Origin: JAULZV01 sp032117135
Lineage (GTDB): Bacteria > Patescibacteriota > Minisyncoccia > Phycocordibacterales > JAACPR01
DNA: 46,513 nucleotides
NCBI GenBank assembly: GCA_032117135.1
Contig: JAULZV010000020.1
Span: 1-46,513 of the forward strand
Direction: 5' to 3'
Below, piece after piece: positions 16,327 to 25,058 of this stretch (position 1 is the stretch's first letter; every line of letters begins with the position of its first letter). A program made the translations under genes and the position numbers. The notes under the pieces are model-generated. The model saw nothing but the letters and a program-made list of their open reading frames with translations, was not told where the DNA came from and searched no databases.

Positions 16327-17191
16327 GACCCAACTCACTCAATTCTTCAAGTAACTTCTTAGACTTCTTATCTAATTTCTTTGGCATGTCGAGTGTAATG
16401 TGGATATATAGATCTCCTCGAGTTGACTGGTTGTATGTCACACCCTGCCCTCTCACCTTAAACACTTCACCAGGCATAGTTCGCTCTGGTATTTTAATCT
16501 CAATTTTTTTATCAACTCCTTCAACTTCTTTATGTGTACCGAGAATAAGTTCGGTTGGCTTGAGTTTGAGTTCGGTTTCGAGATGAAATCCGTTTTTGCG
16601 AAGCGTTTTATGTTTTTCGACATGGATGGCAACCAACAGATCGCCAGGATTACCTCCTTCAAGTGGTTCACCTTTACCTGTCACCTTGAGCATTTGACCA
16701 TCCTCAACCCCAGCGGGGATAGTAATTGTTACTTCGTATTTTTTGGTATCTCGTTTTTTGTAGTAGGAAATAGTTTGTGACGTTCCAAATACTGAGTCTT
16801 TAAAACTAATAGTTGTATCAACAGTAATGCTTTGTCCTTTAGGAGTTCGTCTCATTCCACCACCAAAAAACTGACTGAAAATATCACCTAGATCAAATTC
16901 AACATTTTGACCATTAAATCCCTGCTGAAACCCAGAGAAATCAAAACCACCAAATCCACCTCCTGGTTGACCTTGAGCTCCATCAAAATTTGATCCGAAT
17001 GTATCATACTGCTGACGCTTCTGAGGATTACTCAAAACCGAATAGGCCTCATTAGCTTCTTTGAATTTTTTTTCATCACCTCCTGGTTTGTCTGGATGGT
17101 ATTTTTGAGCGAGTTTGCGAAAAGCTTTTTTGATCTCGTCGGCTGACGCGTTTTTATCAACCTCCAACACCTTGTAGTAATCTTTTGCCAT
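16322..17191 (-). CDS. dnaJ: DnaJ-type co-chaperone without zinc fingers (type B)
   Basis: J-domain proteins bring substrates to DnaK and stimulate its ATPase. The 289-aa protein has the J domain with HPD (KYHPDKP, about residues 31-37), a Gly/Phe-rich linker (about 70-110) and two C-terminal substrate-binding domains (SITVDTTISFKDSVFG; GDLYIHITLDMPKKL). The four CxxCxGxG zinc repeats of classical DnaJ are missing, so it is CbpA/DnaJB-like in build. It is the last gene of grpE-dnaK-dnaJ, 6 nt after dnaK. No second J protein is in the window, so it may serve as the main one. Confidence 0.93.
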   Translation of the reverse strand: MAKDYYKVLEVDKNASADEIKKAFRKLAQKYHPDKPGGDEKKFKEANEAYSVLSNPQKRQQYDTFGSNFDGAQGQPGGGFGGFDFSGFQQGFNGQNVEFDLGDIFSQFFGGGMRRTPKGQSITVDTTISFKDSVFGTSQTISYYKKRDTKKYEVTITIPAGVEDGQMLKVTGKGEPLEGGNPGDLLVAIHVEKHKTLRKNGFHLETELKLKPTELILGTHKEVEGVDKKIEIKIPERTMPGEVFKVRGQGVTYNQSTRGDLYIHITLDMPKKLDKKSKKLLEELSELGL

Positions 17192-17197
17192 GTGTAA

Positions 17198-19093
17198 TTA
17201 TTGAGTCGTCCCGTCTTCTTTTTTATCAACCTCAGTTGCTTCTGCTTCTTTAGCCTCTGGATTGCCTCCTGGTGCACTCTCTTGTTGAGAAGCTTGATAC
17301 ATCTTAGTTGAGACCTCATTAAGCACCTTGCTCAGTTCTTGGGTTGCTGAGTCGATGTCAGCAGCATTGTTAGATGCTACTTTTTCTTTAAGAGTTGCGA
17401 TTTTTTCAGTAAGAGATTTTTGTTCATCTTCTGAGATTTTATCTTTACTATCTGAAAGTAGTTTTTCAGTAGCGTAAATAGTTTGCTCCGCAACGTTTTT
17501 GTGATCAATCAATTTTCGCTTTTCTTCATCTTCTGCTTTGTGCGCTTCGGCATCTTTGGTCATGCGATCAATTTCGTCTTGAGAAAGTCCTGATGAAGCT
17601 TCGATTCGAATTGATTGTTCTTTGTTAGTTGCTTTATCTTTTGCGGAAACTTTGAGAATACCGTTCGCGTCGATATCAAAGATAACTTCAACTTGAGGAA
17701 TACCTCGTGGTGCAGGCGGGATACCATCGAGTACGAACCGACCCAAGGATTTGTTGTCCACAGCCTGTGCACGCTCTCCTTGCACAATATGAATTTCTAC
17801 CTGAGTTTGATTATCAGCAGCAGTCGAGAATACTTGTGACTTGCTTGCTGGAATTGTCGTATTCTTCTCAATAAGCTTTGTTGCAATACCTCCCATCGTC
17901 TCAATTCCAAGTGAAAGTGGGATAACATCGAGCAAAAGTACATCTTTTACATCTCCTTGCAAAATACCTCCTTGAATTGCCGCTCCTAGAGCTACTACTT
18001 CATCCGGATTAATTGATCTGTTCGGTTCTTTTCCTCCAAAGAATTCTTTTACCTTTAGACCAATAAGTGGCATTCGTGTTTGTCCTCCGACAAGAATAAT
18101 TTCATCAATATCTTCTTTTTTGAATGAAGAAGCTTCGAGCGCGCGCTTCATGATTTCGATCGAACGATTAACATACTCACTTGCGAGTTCTTCTAGTTTG
18201 GCTCGACTGAGTTTGAGTACGAGGTGCTCAGGTCCATTAGGTCCTGATGCAATAAACGGAATATTGATTTCGGTTTCGGTTGAAGTCGAAAGTTCGATTT
18301 TTGCTTTTTCCGATTCTTCATAGAGTCTTTGGAGAGCGAGTGGATCTTTGGCAAGATCAATAGCAGTTTGTTTTTTGAATTCATCAATAATCCATTGAAT
18401 TATTTTTTGATCAATGTCTTTACCTCCCATGTGAGAGTCACCGTCAGTAGATTTTACTTCGATAACATCATCCCCTACTTCAAGAACAGATACGTCGAGT
18501 GTTCCACCTCCAAAGTCGTACACTACGATCTTCTCGTCCTTTTTCTTATTAAATCCGTATGCTAAGGCAGCAGCTGTAGGCTCGTTAATAATTCGCTTTA
18601 CTTCAAGCCCCGCAATCTTGCCGGCATCTTTAGTAGATTGTCGTTGCGCATCATTAAAATACGCAGGTACAGTAATAATAGCCTCAGTTACTGTTTCGCC
18701 AATTCGAGCTTCGACATCAGCTTTTATTTTTGCAAGAATCATTGCAGAAATTTCTTCTGGACGATAATCCTTTCCTGACATCTCAACAATTACTCCTCCA
18801 TTGTCTGATTTCTTGATTTGATATGGGACGGTAAGTTTGTCCTTAGAAACTGATTCATCTTCAAATGAGTGTCCAATAAATCGCTTGATTCCAAAAATTG
18901 TATTTTGTGGATTAGTGACTGATTGTCGCTTTGCAGTTTGTCCAACAAGTCTCTCTCCGTTTTTGGAAATAGCTACCACAGAAGGCGTTGTTCGTGCCCC
19001 TTCTGCGTTTTCAATGATTCGTGGCTCTGATGCCTCGATAATTGCTACTGCTGAGTTAGTTGTTCCTAGATCGATTCCGATTATTTTTGCCAT
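17198..19093 (-). CDS. dnaK: DnaK, Hsp70 chaperone
   Basis: DnaK binds exposed hydrophobic peptides in an ATP-driven cycle with DnaJ and GrpE. The 631-aa protein starts MAKIIGIDLGTTNSAVAI and shows the phosphate and adenosine motifs VYDFGGGTLDVSVL and DEIILVGGQTRMPLI, the linker DVLLLDVIPLSLGIE and a helical lid rich in Glu and Lys, ending in an acidic tail. Length is normal. No CIRCE operator or HrcA gene is visible near the operon. Confidence 0.97.
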   Translation of the reverse strand: MAKIIGIDLGTTNSAVAIIEASEPRIIENAEGARTTPSVVAISKNGERLVGQTAKRQSVTNPQNTIFGIKRFIGHSFEDESVSKDKLTVPYQIKKSDNGGVIVEMSGKDYRPEEISAMILAKIKADVEARIGETVTEAIITVPAYFNDAQRQSTKDAGKIAGLEVKRIINEPTAAALAYGFNKKKDEKIVVYDFGGGTLDVSVLEVGDDVIEVKSTDGDSHMGGKDIDQKIIQWIIDEFKKQTAIDLAKDPLALQRLYEESEKAKIELSTSTETEINIPFIASGPNGPEHLVLKLSRAKLEELASEYVNRSIEIMKRALEASSFKKEDIDEIILVGGQTRMPLIGLKVKEFFGGKEPNRSINPDEVVALGAAIQGGILQGDVKDVLLLDVIPLSLGIETMGGIATKLIEKNTTIPASKSQVFSTAADNQTQVEIHIVQGERAQAVDNKSLGRFVLDGIPPAPRGIPQVEVIFDIDANGILKVSAKDKATNKEQSIRIEASSGLSQDEIDRMTKDAEAHKAEDEEKRKLIDHKNVAEQTIYATEKLLSDSKDKISEDEQKSLTEKIATLKEKVASNNAADIDSATQELSKVLNEVSTKMYQASQQESAPGGNPEAKEAEATEVDKKEDGTTQ

Positions 19094-19144
19094 AGTTTGT
19101 TATCGTTAATCTGCTAATTCTATTGTTCTGTGAGTATTCTAAAT

Positions 19145-19711
19145 TTATTTATCACTTTTGTAAACTTTCACCTGTGCTGCTCGTATTATACGCTTTGACG
19201 TCTTATATCCTTTCAAAATCACATGAGCAACTTTGTGATCCAGTGTCTCATCATCAGTCGAAACTTCTTCAAGAGCCTCGTGCATGTCTGGCGAAAATGT
19301 TTGATTAAGAGGATTTATTTCTTCAATACCATTTTCTTCGAGAACTTTTTTGAGTTGCATATGTATGTATTCAAATCCTGTAAGCCATTTTTGGAATGAA
19401 TCATCAAAGGTACCCTTAAGTGCCATCTCAAAACTATCGAGGACAGGAAGGAGTGATTCGACAAGTGAGACCGTTGCTTCTTCTCTGGCAAGACTATATA
19501 CCGAATCATTATTTTTTTTGTAGTTGATAAAATCAGCTTGTGCTCTTTGCCAACCTTGGAGGTATTCTTCTTTATCGGCCTGAGACTGATCAAGTTTCTT
19601 TTTCAGTGCGTCTATTTTATCTTGATACTTGTCCCCTATGTGCGAATCTTCACTAAATTCTTCTTCAATCACAATATCCTCACCGATATCAGTGTCTGTT
19701 TTTTTGTTCAT
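19145..19711 (-). CDS. grpE: GrpE nucleotide exchange factor
   Basis: GrpE releases ADP from DnaK. The 188-aa protein has an acidic start, a long coiled coil (about residues 30-75, with WQRAQADFINYKK) and the C-terminal beta domain beginning around INPLNQTFSPDMHEALEEV. It is 51 nt before dnaK and 27 nt after rpsI, so the chaperone genes may be read through from the ribosomal operon. Confidence 0.95.
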   Translation of the reverse strand: MNKKTDTDIGEDIVIEEEFSEDSHIGDKYQDKIDALKKKLDQSQADKEEYLQGWQRAQADFINYKKNNDSVYSLAREEATVSLVESLLPVLDSFEMALKGTFDDSFQKWLTGFEYIHMQLKKVLEENGIEEINPLNQTFSPDMHEALEEVSTDDETLDHKVAHVILKGYKTSKRIIRAAQVKVYKSDK

Positions 19712-19738
19712 AAAAATTGCGGTTAAAACTAATAAAGT

Positions 19739-20146
19739 TTATCGCTTGCTCCACTGAGCAGATTTTCGAGCTTTCTTGAGACCGAATTTTCTTCGTTCTT
19801 TGGCTCGAGGATCTCGCTTAAGGAATCCTTTCTTTTTGAGTTCTTTTCGCTTTTCTTCATCCATTTTGACAATAGCTCGAGAAATACCGAGTCTAATACT
19901 TTCTGCTTGAGACGAAATACCCCCTCCGTGTACTTTAGCAACAACTTCGTATCCTTTTGGAAGTTCTGATCCAAGAAGAGCTTCTGAAGCAACTGATTGG
20001 AGATGTTCAGTTTTGAAAAATTCAGCAACTGGCTTATCGTTGACTGTAATTGAGTTATTTTTAGATTCAAACAATCGAACTCGCGCAATCGCTTCTTTTC
20101 GACGTCCAATAGACTCTATGTATTTTTCTGCTTTCTTTGTTGCCAT
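19739..20146 (-). CDS. rpsI: Ribosomal protein uS9
   Basis: uS9 sits in the small-subunit head; its basic tail reaches the P site. The 135-aa protein has the typical ESIGRRKEAIARVRLF start, the middle KVHGGGISSQAESIRLGISRAI and the conserved C-terminus ending SKR after a run of Lys/Arg. It follows rplM by 4 nt, the standard rplM-rpsI pairing. Confidence 0.97.
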   Translation of the reverse strand: MATKKAEKYIESIGRRKEAIARVRLFESKNNSITVNDKPVAEFFKTEHLQSVASEALLGSELPKGYEVVAKVHGGGISSQAESIRLGISRAIVKMDEEKRKELKKKGFLKRDPRAKERRKFGLKKARKSAQWSKR

Positions 20147-20150
20147 ATAC

Positions 20151-20492
20151 TTATTCGGTAATTTTTAGTTTTTTAATCATCTCTGCTCGAAGTCGATTTT
20201 TTGGGAGCATTCCCATAATTGCTTTTCGATATACTTCAGAAACACCACGCTTAGTGATCACTTCATCCATAGTTCGAGATTTGAGCCCAGAAGGATATCC
20301 TGTGAACCATTTGTATTCTTTTTGATCTTTCTTTTTTTCTGAGATATCTGCTTTTGAAGCATTGATAATATGAACACCCTCAGTAATCACTTTGTTTGTT
20401 ACATACAATGGAGAATCTTTGCCCATCAAAATAGTAGCTGCTTCTTGCGCGATTCGTCCGATCTTTTTGTTTGTTGCGTCAATTGTTTTCAT
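20151..20492 (-). CDS. rplM: Ribosomal protein uL13, short form
   Basis: uL13 is an early assembly protein of the large subunit. The protein is 113 aa against about 142 in E. coli: it starts directly at the IDATNKKIGRIAQEAA core and stops after GMLPKNRLRAEMIKKLKI, so both the N-terminal dozen residues and the C-terminal tail are lost. Core motifs (YKWFTGYPSGLKS; KGMLPKN-type segment) are intact. It follows rplQ by 11 nt and precedes rpsI. Confidence 0.95.
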   Translation of the reverse strand: MKTIDATNKKIGRIAQEAATILMGKDSPLYVTNKVITEGVHIINASKADISEKKKDQKEYKWFTGYPSGLKSRTMDEVITKRGVSEVYRKAIMGMLPKNRLRAEMIKKLKITE

Positions 20493-20503
20493 GGTTGTGA
20501 TTA

Positions 20504-20854
20504 TTAAGCTACGAATTCGATGTAAGCCATTTTGCTTCCATCACTCTTTCGAGGTTCCATTTTGATAATTCGAGTGTACCCACCTGCTCGATCTTGCATA
20601 GTCGCAGCAATAGATTCAAGTTCTCGAGCCACATCAAAACTCCCTGTTTGAGATTGAATAGTTCGCTTTGTGTGCAAATCACTATTCTTTGACTTAGTTA
20701 CTAGTTTTTCGATTTGTGGTCGTAATTCTTTTGCTTTTGCCTCAGTTGTTACGATTCTTTTATATTTTACAAGACTGTACACCAAACCATTCATCAGTGC
20801 GTTTCGCTGATTTTTTGTCCGTCCGAATTTTCTGTTTTTGTTATGGTGTCTCAT
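20504..20854 (-). CDS. rplQ: Ribosomal protein bL17
   Basis: bL17 is a large-subunit protein near the tunnel exit. The 116-aa sequence starts MRHHNKNRKFGRTKNQRNAL and has the typical KAKELRPQIEKLVT helix and GGYTRIIKMEPRKSD close to the end. It follows rpoA by 40 nt, the common rpoA-rplQ order. Confidence 0.97.
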   Translation of the reverse strand: MRHHNKNRKFGRTKNQRNALMNGLVYSLVKYKRIVTTEAKAKELRPQIEKLVTKSKNSDLHTKRTIQSQTGSFDVARELESIAATMQDRAGGYTRIIKMEPRKSDGSKMAYIEFVA

Positions 20855-20894
20855 GGCCTTATAGATTAATATAATTTAGATAATTTGTAAAGAA

Positions 20895-21848
20895 TTAATC
20901 TTTCAATTCAATACCGTGTTTTGATAACAATTCTTTGATTTCTTCCAAGCCTTTGTTGCCAAAACCTTCGATCTCAAGAATATCTCCACTCTTTTTTCGA
21001 GCAAGACCTCCAACTGTTCGAATATTAGCATTTGAAAGCGCATTGATTGTTCGTGAAGAGAGTTCAAGATCTTCGATTCGAGTCTTTAGAAAATCTTCAA
21101 CATCAACTTCTTCAGTAGCCTCAACTACTTGTGGAGTAAATGTAGGGATTTCGACTTCTTCTTTGAATCCAACGATTGCCTTAAGTTGAGTGATCATTGT
21201 CAAAATTGAGCTCTCGAGTGCTTCTTTTGGAGTGATTGTTCCATCTGTTTCAATGGTAATTCGAAGTCGATTGTAATCTGTTCGATCACCAACTCGCATG
21301 TTTTCAGATTCGTAGTTTACTCGTCTGATTGGAGTAAAGATTGCATCAAGAGCAATTGTACCAACTTCTACCTTATCTTTATGTAGAAGTTCTTTTGGAA
21401 TAAAACCAATACCATTTTCAATTTTGAGCTCAATATTGACTTCAGTTTTGGTTGTGACTTCAAAAAGATACTGATCCTTGTTCACAATTTCGATTTGAGA
21501 GGGTGTTGAAATATCAGCTGCGGTCACTTTCTTTGGTCCTTTTACATTAAGTGAAATTCGAAGTGCTTCTTGATTTTGCATCGAAAGTCGGATTTTCTTA
21601 AGGTTAAGAATGATAGAGATTACATCTTCTTTTACTCCTTCAATAGTTGAAAACTCGTGTCCTACTCCAGCAATTTTTACTTCAGTAATAGCAGTTCCAG
21701 GAAGTGAAGAGAGGATAATTCTTCGTAGAGAGTTTCCGAGCGTGTGTCCATACCCTGGGTACAAACCATCAATTTCGTAGATACCTTTGAAGTTTTCCTC
21801 AGATACGATCTTTGGCTTTGATGGAATTGCGATGTTGTTGTCAATCAT
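20895..21848 (-). CDS. rpoA: RNA polymerase alpha subunit
   Basis: Alpha dimerises to start RNA polymerase assembly and contacts DNA and activators. The 317-aa protein has the N-terminal dimer domain (YPGYGHTLGNSLRRIILSSL; RRVNYESENMRVGDRTDYN) and a C-terminal domain with the helix-hairpin-helix LEIEGFGNKGLEEIKELL. Length is normal. It lies between rpsD and rplQ in the standard alpha-operon order. Confidence 0.97.
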   Translation of the reverse strand: MIDNNIAIPSKPKIVSEENFKGIYEIDGLYPGYGHTLGNSLRRIILSSLPGTAITEVKIAGVGHEFSTIEGVKEDVISIILNLKKIRLSMQNQEALRISLNVKGPKKVTAADISTPSQIEIVNKDQYLFEVTTKTEVNIELKIENGIGFIPKELLHKDKVEVGTIALDAIFTPIRRVNYESENMRVGDRTDYNRLRITIETDGTITPKEALESSILTMITQLKAIVGFKEEVEIPTFTPQVVEATEEVDVEDFLKTRIEDLELSSRTINALSNANIRTVGGLARKKSGDILEIEGFGNKGLEEIKELLSKHGIELKD

Positions 21849-21864
21849 AAATATATTAATTAAA

Positions 21865-22473
21865 TTATCGTTTGTAATATTCCATTACTGAGTTCAGATC
21901 AAAATGCAATTCTGTAGGACTGAATACGGCTTCTCCCGTAATTTCTAGAGAGAGGTCTTGAGCGTTCACTTTAAGAAATGAAGGTGTAGTAGTCTCTGCT
22001 AGATTAGTTTGCACTTCAGCAAAAAGTCTTTTTGATTTGCTTCCTTCTCGAATAGCGACTACATCACCTTTTTTAAGGATATATGATGGAATATTGATAC
22101 GAGTTCCATTCACTGTAAAGTGACCATGTGAGACGGCTTGCCGTGCTTGAAGTCGAGTTTTGACAAAACCAGCACGAAGTACTGCATTGTCCACTCGGCT
22201 TTCGAGTGTCTTGTAGAGATAGTCAGCTTGGTTTGATTTTGAAAGGTCAATTACACGCTTTACATAGTTTTTAAGTTGTTTTTCGGTGATGCAATAGGTA
22301 AATCGAACCTTTTGTTTTTCAATAAGTTGCTGACCGAATACTGAACCTGGTCGCTTTGGGCGTGTAGTTTTTTGTTTCTTCTGTTCATTTAAAGAAAACT
22401 TAGCTGTTTGTGTTTTTTCAAACACAGCAGCTCCAAGTCTTCGTGCAATTTTATATTTTGGTCCAATTTTCAT
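21865..22473 (-). CDS. rpsD: Ribosomal protein uS4, zinc-free form
   Basis: uS4 binds the 16S 5' domain and starts small-subunit assembly. The 202-aa protein has the S4 RNA-binding domain (LESRVDNAVLRAGFVKTRLQARQAVSHGHFTVNG) and the C-terminal MEYYKR-type tail. The N-terminal zinc cysteines found in some uS4 forms are absent. It lies between rpsK and rpoA. Confidence 0.96.
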   Translation of the reverse strand: MKIGPKYKIARRLGAAVFEKTQTAKFSLNEQKKQKTTRPKRPGSVFGQQLIEKQKVRFTYCITEKQLKNYVKRVIDLSKSNQADYLYKTLESRVDNAVLRAGFVKTRLQARQAVSHGHFTVNGTRINIPSYILKKGDVVAIREGSKSKRLFAEVQTNLAETTTPSFLKVNAQDLSLEITGEAVFSPTELHFDLNSVMEYYKR

Positions 22474-22504
22474 AACTCAATCTTTTTATAATTATTAATA
22501 TTGA

Positions 22505-22933
22505 TTACACTCGTCTCGGCTTAGGAGCCTTAGGTCCATTGTGAGGAACAGGAGTTTGATCCTTGATAGATTTGATGAGAATACCTTTAGAGATAAAACC
22601 TCGAATCGAAGCTTCACGTCCAGAACCAACACCTTTCACAATAACATCAATCTCTTTAACTCCCATTTTTTCAGCTTTTTCAGCGAGCTCTTCGGCAGCT
22701 TTTGAAGCTGCAAAAGGAGTACCTTTTTTGGCCCCTTTGAAACCAAGTGCTCCTGATGAAGATGAAATAATAGCGTTACCTTTTGAATCAGTTAGAAGAA
22801 TCTTAGTGTTATTGAATGTTGATTGAACATACAAAATTCCTGAATCGAGTTTTTTTCGTGGAAGTTTTTTGACCGCTCCACCTTTTGATGAAGAATCACT
22901 TCCTCCTTTTTTTACAATTCGCTTTTTTCCCAT
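22505..22933 (-). CDS. rpsK: Ribosomal protein uS11
   Basis: uS11 lies on the small-subunit platform. The 142-aa protein has a Lys/Ser-rich N-terminal extension, then VQSTFNNTKILLTDSKGN, the SSSGALGFKGAKKGTPFAA segment, VIVKGVGSGREASIRGF and the conserved end TPVPHNGPKAPKPRRV. It follows rpsM by 9 nt. Confidence 0.97.
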   Translation of the reverse strand: MGKKRIVKKGGSDSSSKGGAVKKLPRKKLDSGILYVQSTFNNTKILLTDSKGNAIISSSSGALGFKGAKKGTPFAASKAAEELAEKAEKMGVKEIDVIVKGVGSGREASIRGFISKGILIKSIKDQTPVPHNGPKAPKPRRV

Positions 22934-22942
22934 GATATTATG

Positions 22943-23323
22943 TTATTTCTTTTCTACAGAGCGTCGTCCAGAACCCATGGTCTTTCGAACGTTACCTCGA
23001 ACTGTTCGCGAGTTAGTCTTTGTGCGTTGCCCTCTTACTGGTAATTTTTTGTTGTGTCGTGATCCTGCGTATGAACCAATATCTTTCATTCGCTTAATAT
23101 TTGCTGAAACTTCTCGCTTTAATTCTCCTTCAATTTTTAATTTTTCGATAATTTCTCGAATCTTGTTTTCGTCGTCAGCTGATAGCTCACTTGATTTTGC
23201 TGTTGATGCGATCCCTATATTAGAAAGGATAGTCTTGGCTCGTGATCGGCCAATACCATAAATCGCAGTCAGAGCGAACTCGAGTTGCTTGTCATCTGGA
23301 ATTGTTATACCTTGTATTCTCAT
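22943..23323 (-). CDS. rpsM: Ribosomal protein uS13
   Basis: uS13 contacts tRNA and the large subunit from the head. The 126-aa protein starts MRIQGITIPDDKQLEFALT, has the GIGRSRAKTILSNIGI helix-turn and the basic tail GQRTKTNSRTVRGNVRK. It follows infA by 50 nt; the rpmJ gene that normally lies between them is not there. Confidence 0.97.
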   Translation of the reverse strand: MRIQGITIPDDKQLEFALTAIYGIGRSRAKTILSNIGIASTAKSSELSADDENKIREIIEKLKIEGELKREVSANIKRMKDIGSYAGSRHNKKLPVRGQRTKTNSRTVRGNVRKTMGSGRRSVEKK

Positions 23324-23373
23324 TTTTGTTAGAAACGTAGTGTATCAAAAGAAATAATGTTTGTAAAGGCGAA

Positions 23374-23583
23374 TTAGAGCCTTTTGACAATACGAGCTTT
23401 ACCTCCGTATGGATCTTCGAGAATTTCGACCGTATCCCCTACTAATACGCGAATTTTGTGCATTCGCATTTTGCCTGAAAGATACGCGATTGTCTCTCGT
23501 TCTTTGTTAACAAGTACTCGAAATAATGTATTGGGCATTGTTTCAATTACTGTTCCTTTTACTGTATCTTCTTTACTTTGCAT
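23374..23583 (-). CDS. infA: Translation initiation factor IF-1
   Basis: IF-1 fills the A site during initiation. The 69-aa protein is an S1-like OB fold with KGTVIETMPNTLFRVLV, the SGKMRMHKIRVLVGDTVEI core and the ending KARIVKRL. It is 35 nt downstream of a pilus/baseplate-like gene and begins the ribosomal run to rpsI. The usual upstream neighbours secY, adk and map are missing here. Confidence 0.97.
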   Translation of the reverse strand: MQSKEDTVKGTVIETMPNTLFRVLVNKERETIAYLSGKMRMHKIRVLVGDTVEILEDPYGGKARIVKRL

Positions 23584-23618
23584 GGCTTTTTATATCAATT
23601 TTTGAGGATAATGTCAAT

Positions 23619-25046
23619 TTACCCTGCCACTTCAACATTTATTTTAGTTACATCAGATGGGAAACGAGTTTTCCAGAATGGCTTAAGTATAATATCAGTC
23701 TTTTGGATAGAGTCATAAGAATTGATAATATCAACTACTTCACTTTTCTTTTTGCCTGCTATTGCCTTTTTGAAGGCTTCCACATCAGTTGTCCAAGTAA
23801 TATGAGTTGAACCGGCAATACTAATCTCATCTTCTGCAAGTGTGTATGTCAGAGCTTCTGGTTTAAGAGTAAATGAATTAGAAGCAGTAACTCCTACGAT
23901 AGTATTTTGACCAATATAGTCCATAAATGCCTGTTTTTCAAAAGCATAGGCCGGCGCAGTTGCTGTTAATGTGAGCGTAATAAAATCTCCGGATACAACA
24001 TCCATCAACTCTCCGAAGGTAATATTTTGAATATCAGCGATGATAATTTGGGATTCATTAATTTGAGGCGCATCAGTGAATTTGGCGCTTAACTGAGCTT
24101 CTAGTGTTTCTTGTGCTTCTTCTTGAGCTTCTTCTGAAACTACTTTCTTGATACCGATGTATCCACCCGTCATTTCTGTAACAGACTCTGCAGTAATCTT
24201 GGTAAATTGATCCATTCCACTAAAACCGGGGATAGTAAATGTGGTTTTGCCAATATTATATTCTTCACCTGCACTATCTGCATATACATCAACCTCAAGT
24301 GTACCAGGTCCTGAAGCTGTATATCCTGGAATGGAAACGGATTCTTTGATTCGGTAAATGAGACCTTGTGAGGTTTGGAAACGTGTATTTTTTACAAGTT
24401 CCTGAGGTTCTTGTGCGTGTGTGTTGATAATCTTAATTCGGCCCATTGCCTGCTGTTCAACTTGTTGCTCAGAAGTTGCTGGCACTGTAATAGAGGCTGT
24501 TTGAGTGACTTGAGTAGAAACAGCTATTGTTGTTGAGGCTACAGTTGAAATACTTACATTAACATCATGAGAACTTTGTTTTGGATACATAACAACAGTC
24601 GCTTGTGATTGAGAGAACAAAAATCCTCCAGCAAGGATAAGTATAATGAAGAAAAAAAGAAGAGTTTTTTTCAAAAAACCTCCTCCCGTAGGTTTTTTGG
24701 TTGAAAAAATAGAAGCTGTTGAGAGAGGTTGTTTATATACGTCATCTGAATCCAAAGTATTGTTGTATCCAGTTGTATGAAATTGCTGAGGATTAAAAAC
24801 TTGTTCTTTATCTTGTGTTACGGGAGCTGTATATGAAGGATTTTGAAATGCTGCATGAGTAATCTCTGGAGCACTTCTTGTAGGCATATCTGAAGATATT
24901 TTTTCTGGAGCTGATTGAATAGGTTGAGCAGGTTCATAAGATGAAACATCTTTATGTTTGGGTACACCTCGCTTAGGAAGTGGTATATCTCTAATGGAAC
25001 GCTTGTGGTTTGGAGGTATAACGTCTTGAAGAAAATTCTTTTTCAT
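23619..25046 (-). CDS. Membrane-anchored protein with baseplate-J-like domain
   Basis: The 475-aa protein has a Pro/Lys-rich cytoplasmic tail (residues 1-125, with IPLPKRGVPKHK), one membrane helix (about 128-146, LLFFFIILILAGGFLF) and a large extracytoplasmic beta-rich part. The segment GPGTLEVDVYADSAGEEYNI followed by IGKTTFTIPGF resembles baseplate-J-like proteins seen often in Patescibacteria. It follows the PilM-like gene by about 12 nt; the two probably work together in a surface or pilus-like structure. The exact role is not known. An alternative is a PilN/PilO-like type IV pilus platform protein. Confidence 0.6.
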   Translation of the reverse strand: MKKNFLQDVIPPNHKRSIRDIPLPKRGVPKHKDVSSYEPAQPIQSAPEKISSDMPTRSAPEITHAAFQNPSYTAPVTQDKEQVFNPQQFHTTGYNNTLDSDDVYKQPLSTASIFSTKKPTGGGFLKKTLLFFFIILILAGGFLFSQSQATVVMYPKQSSHDVNVSISTVASTTIAVSTQVTQTASITVPATSEQQVEQQAMGRIKIINTHAQEPQELVKNTRFQTSQGLIYRIKESVSIPGYTASGPGTLEVDVYADSAGEEYNIGKTTFTIPGFSGMDQFTKITAESVTEMTGGYIGIKKVVSEEAQEEAQETLEAQLSAKFTDAPQINESQIIIADIQNITFGELMDVVSGDFITLTLTATAPAYAFEKQAFMDYIGQNTIVGVTASNSFTLKPEALTYTLAEDEISIAGSTHITWTTDVEAFKKAIAGKKKSEVVDIINSYDSIQKTDIILKPFWKTRFPSDVTKINVEVAG

Positions 25047-25058
25047 AATATGTAAATC

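Noticed and set aside
19711..19740. CIRCE heat-shock operator before grpE
   Set aside because: No TTAGCACTC-N9-GAGTGCTAA-like inverted repeat is present.
23324..23373. Hidden rpmJ (bL36) gene between infA and rpsM
   Set aside because: The gap is only 50 nt, too short for a 37-38 codon gene, and no Cys/Arg-rich peptide is encoded.
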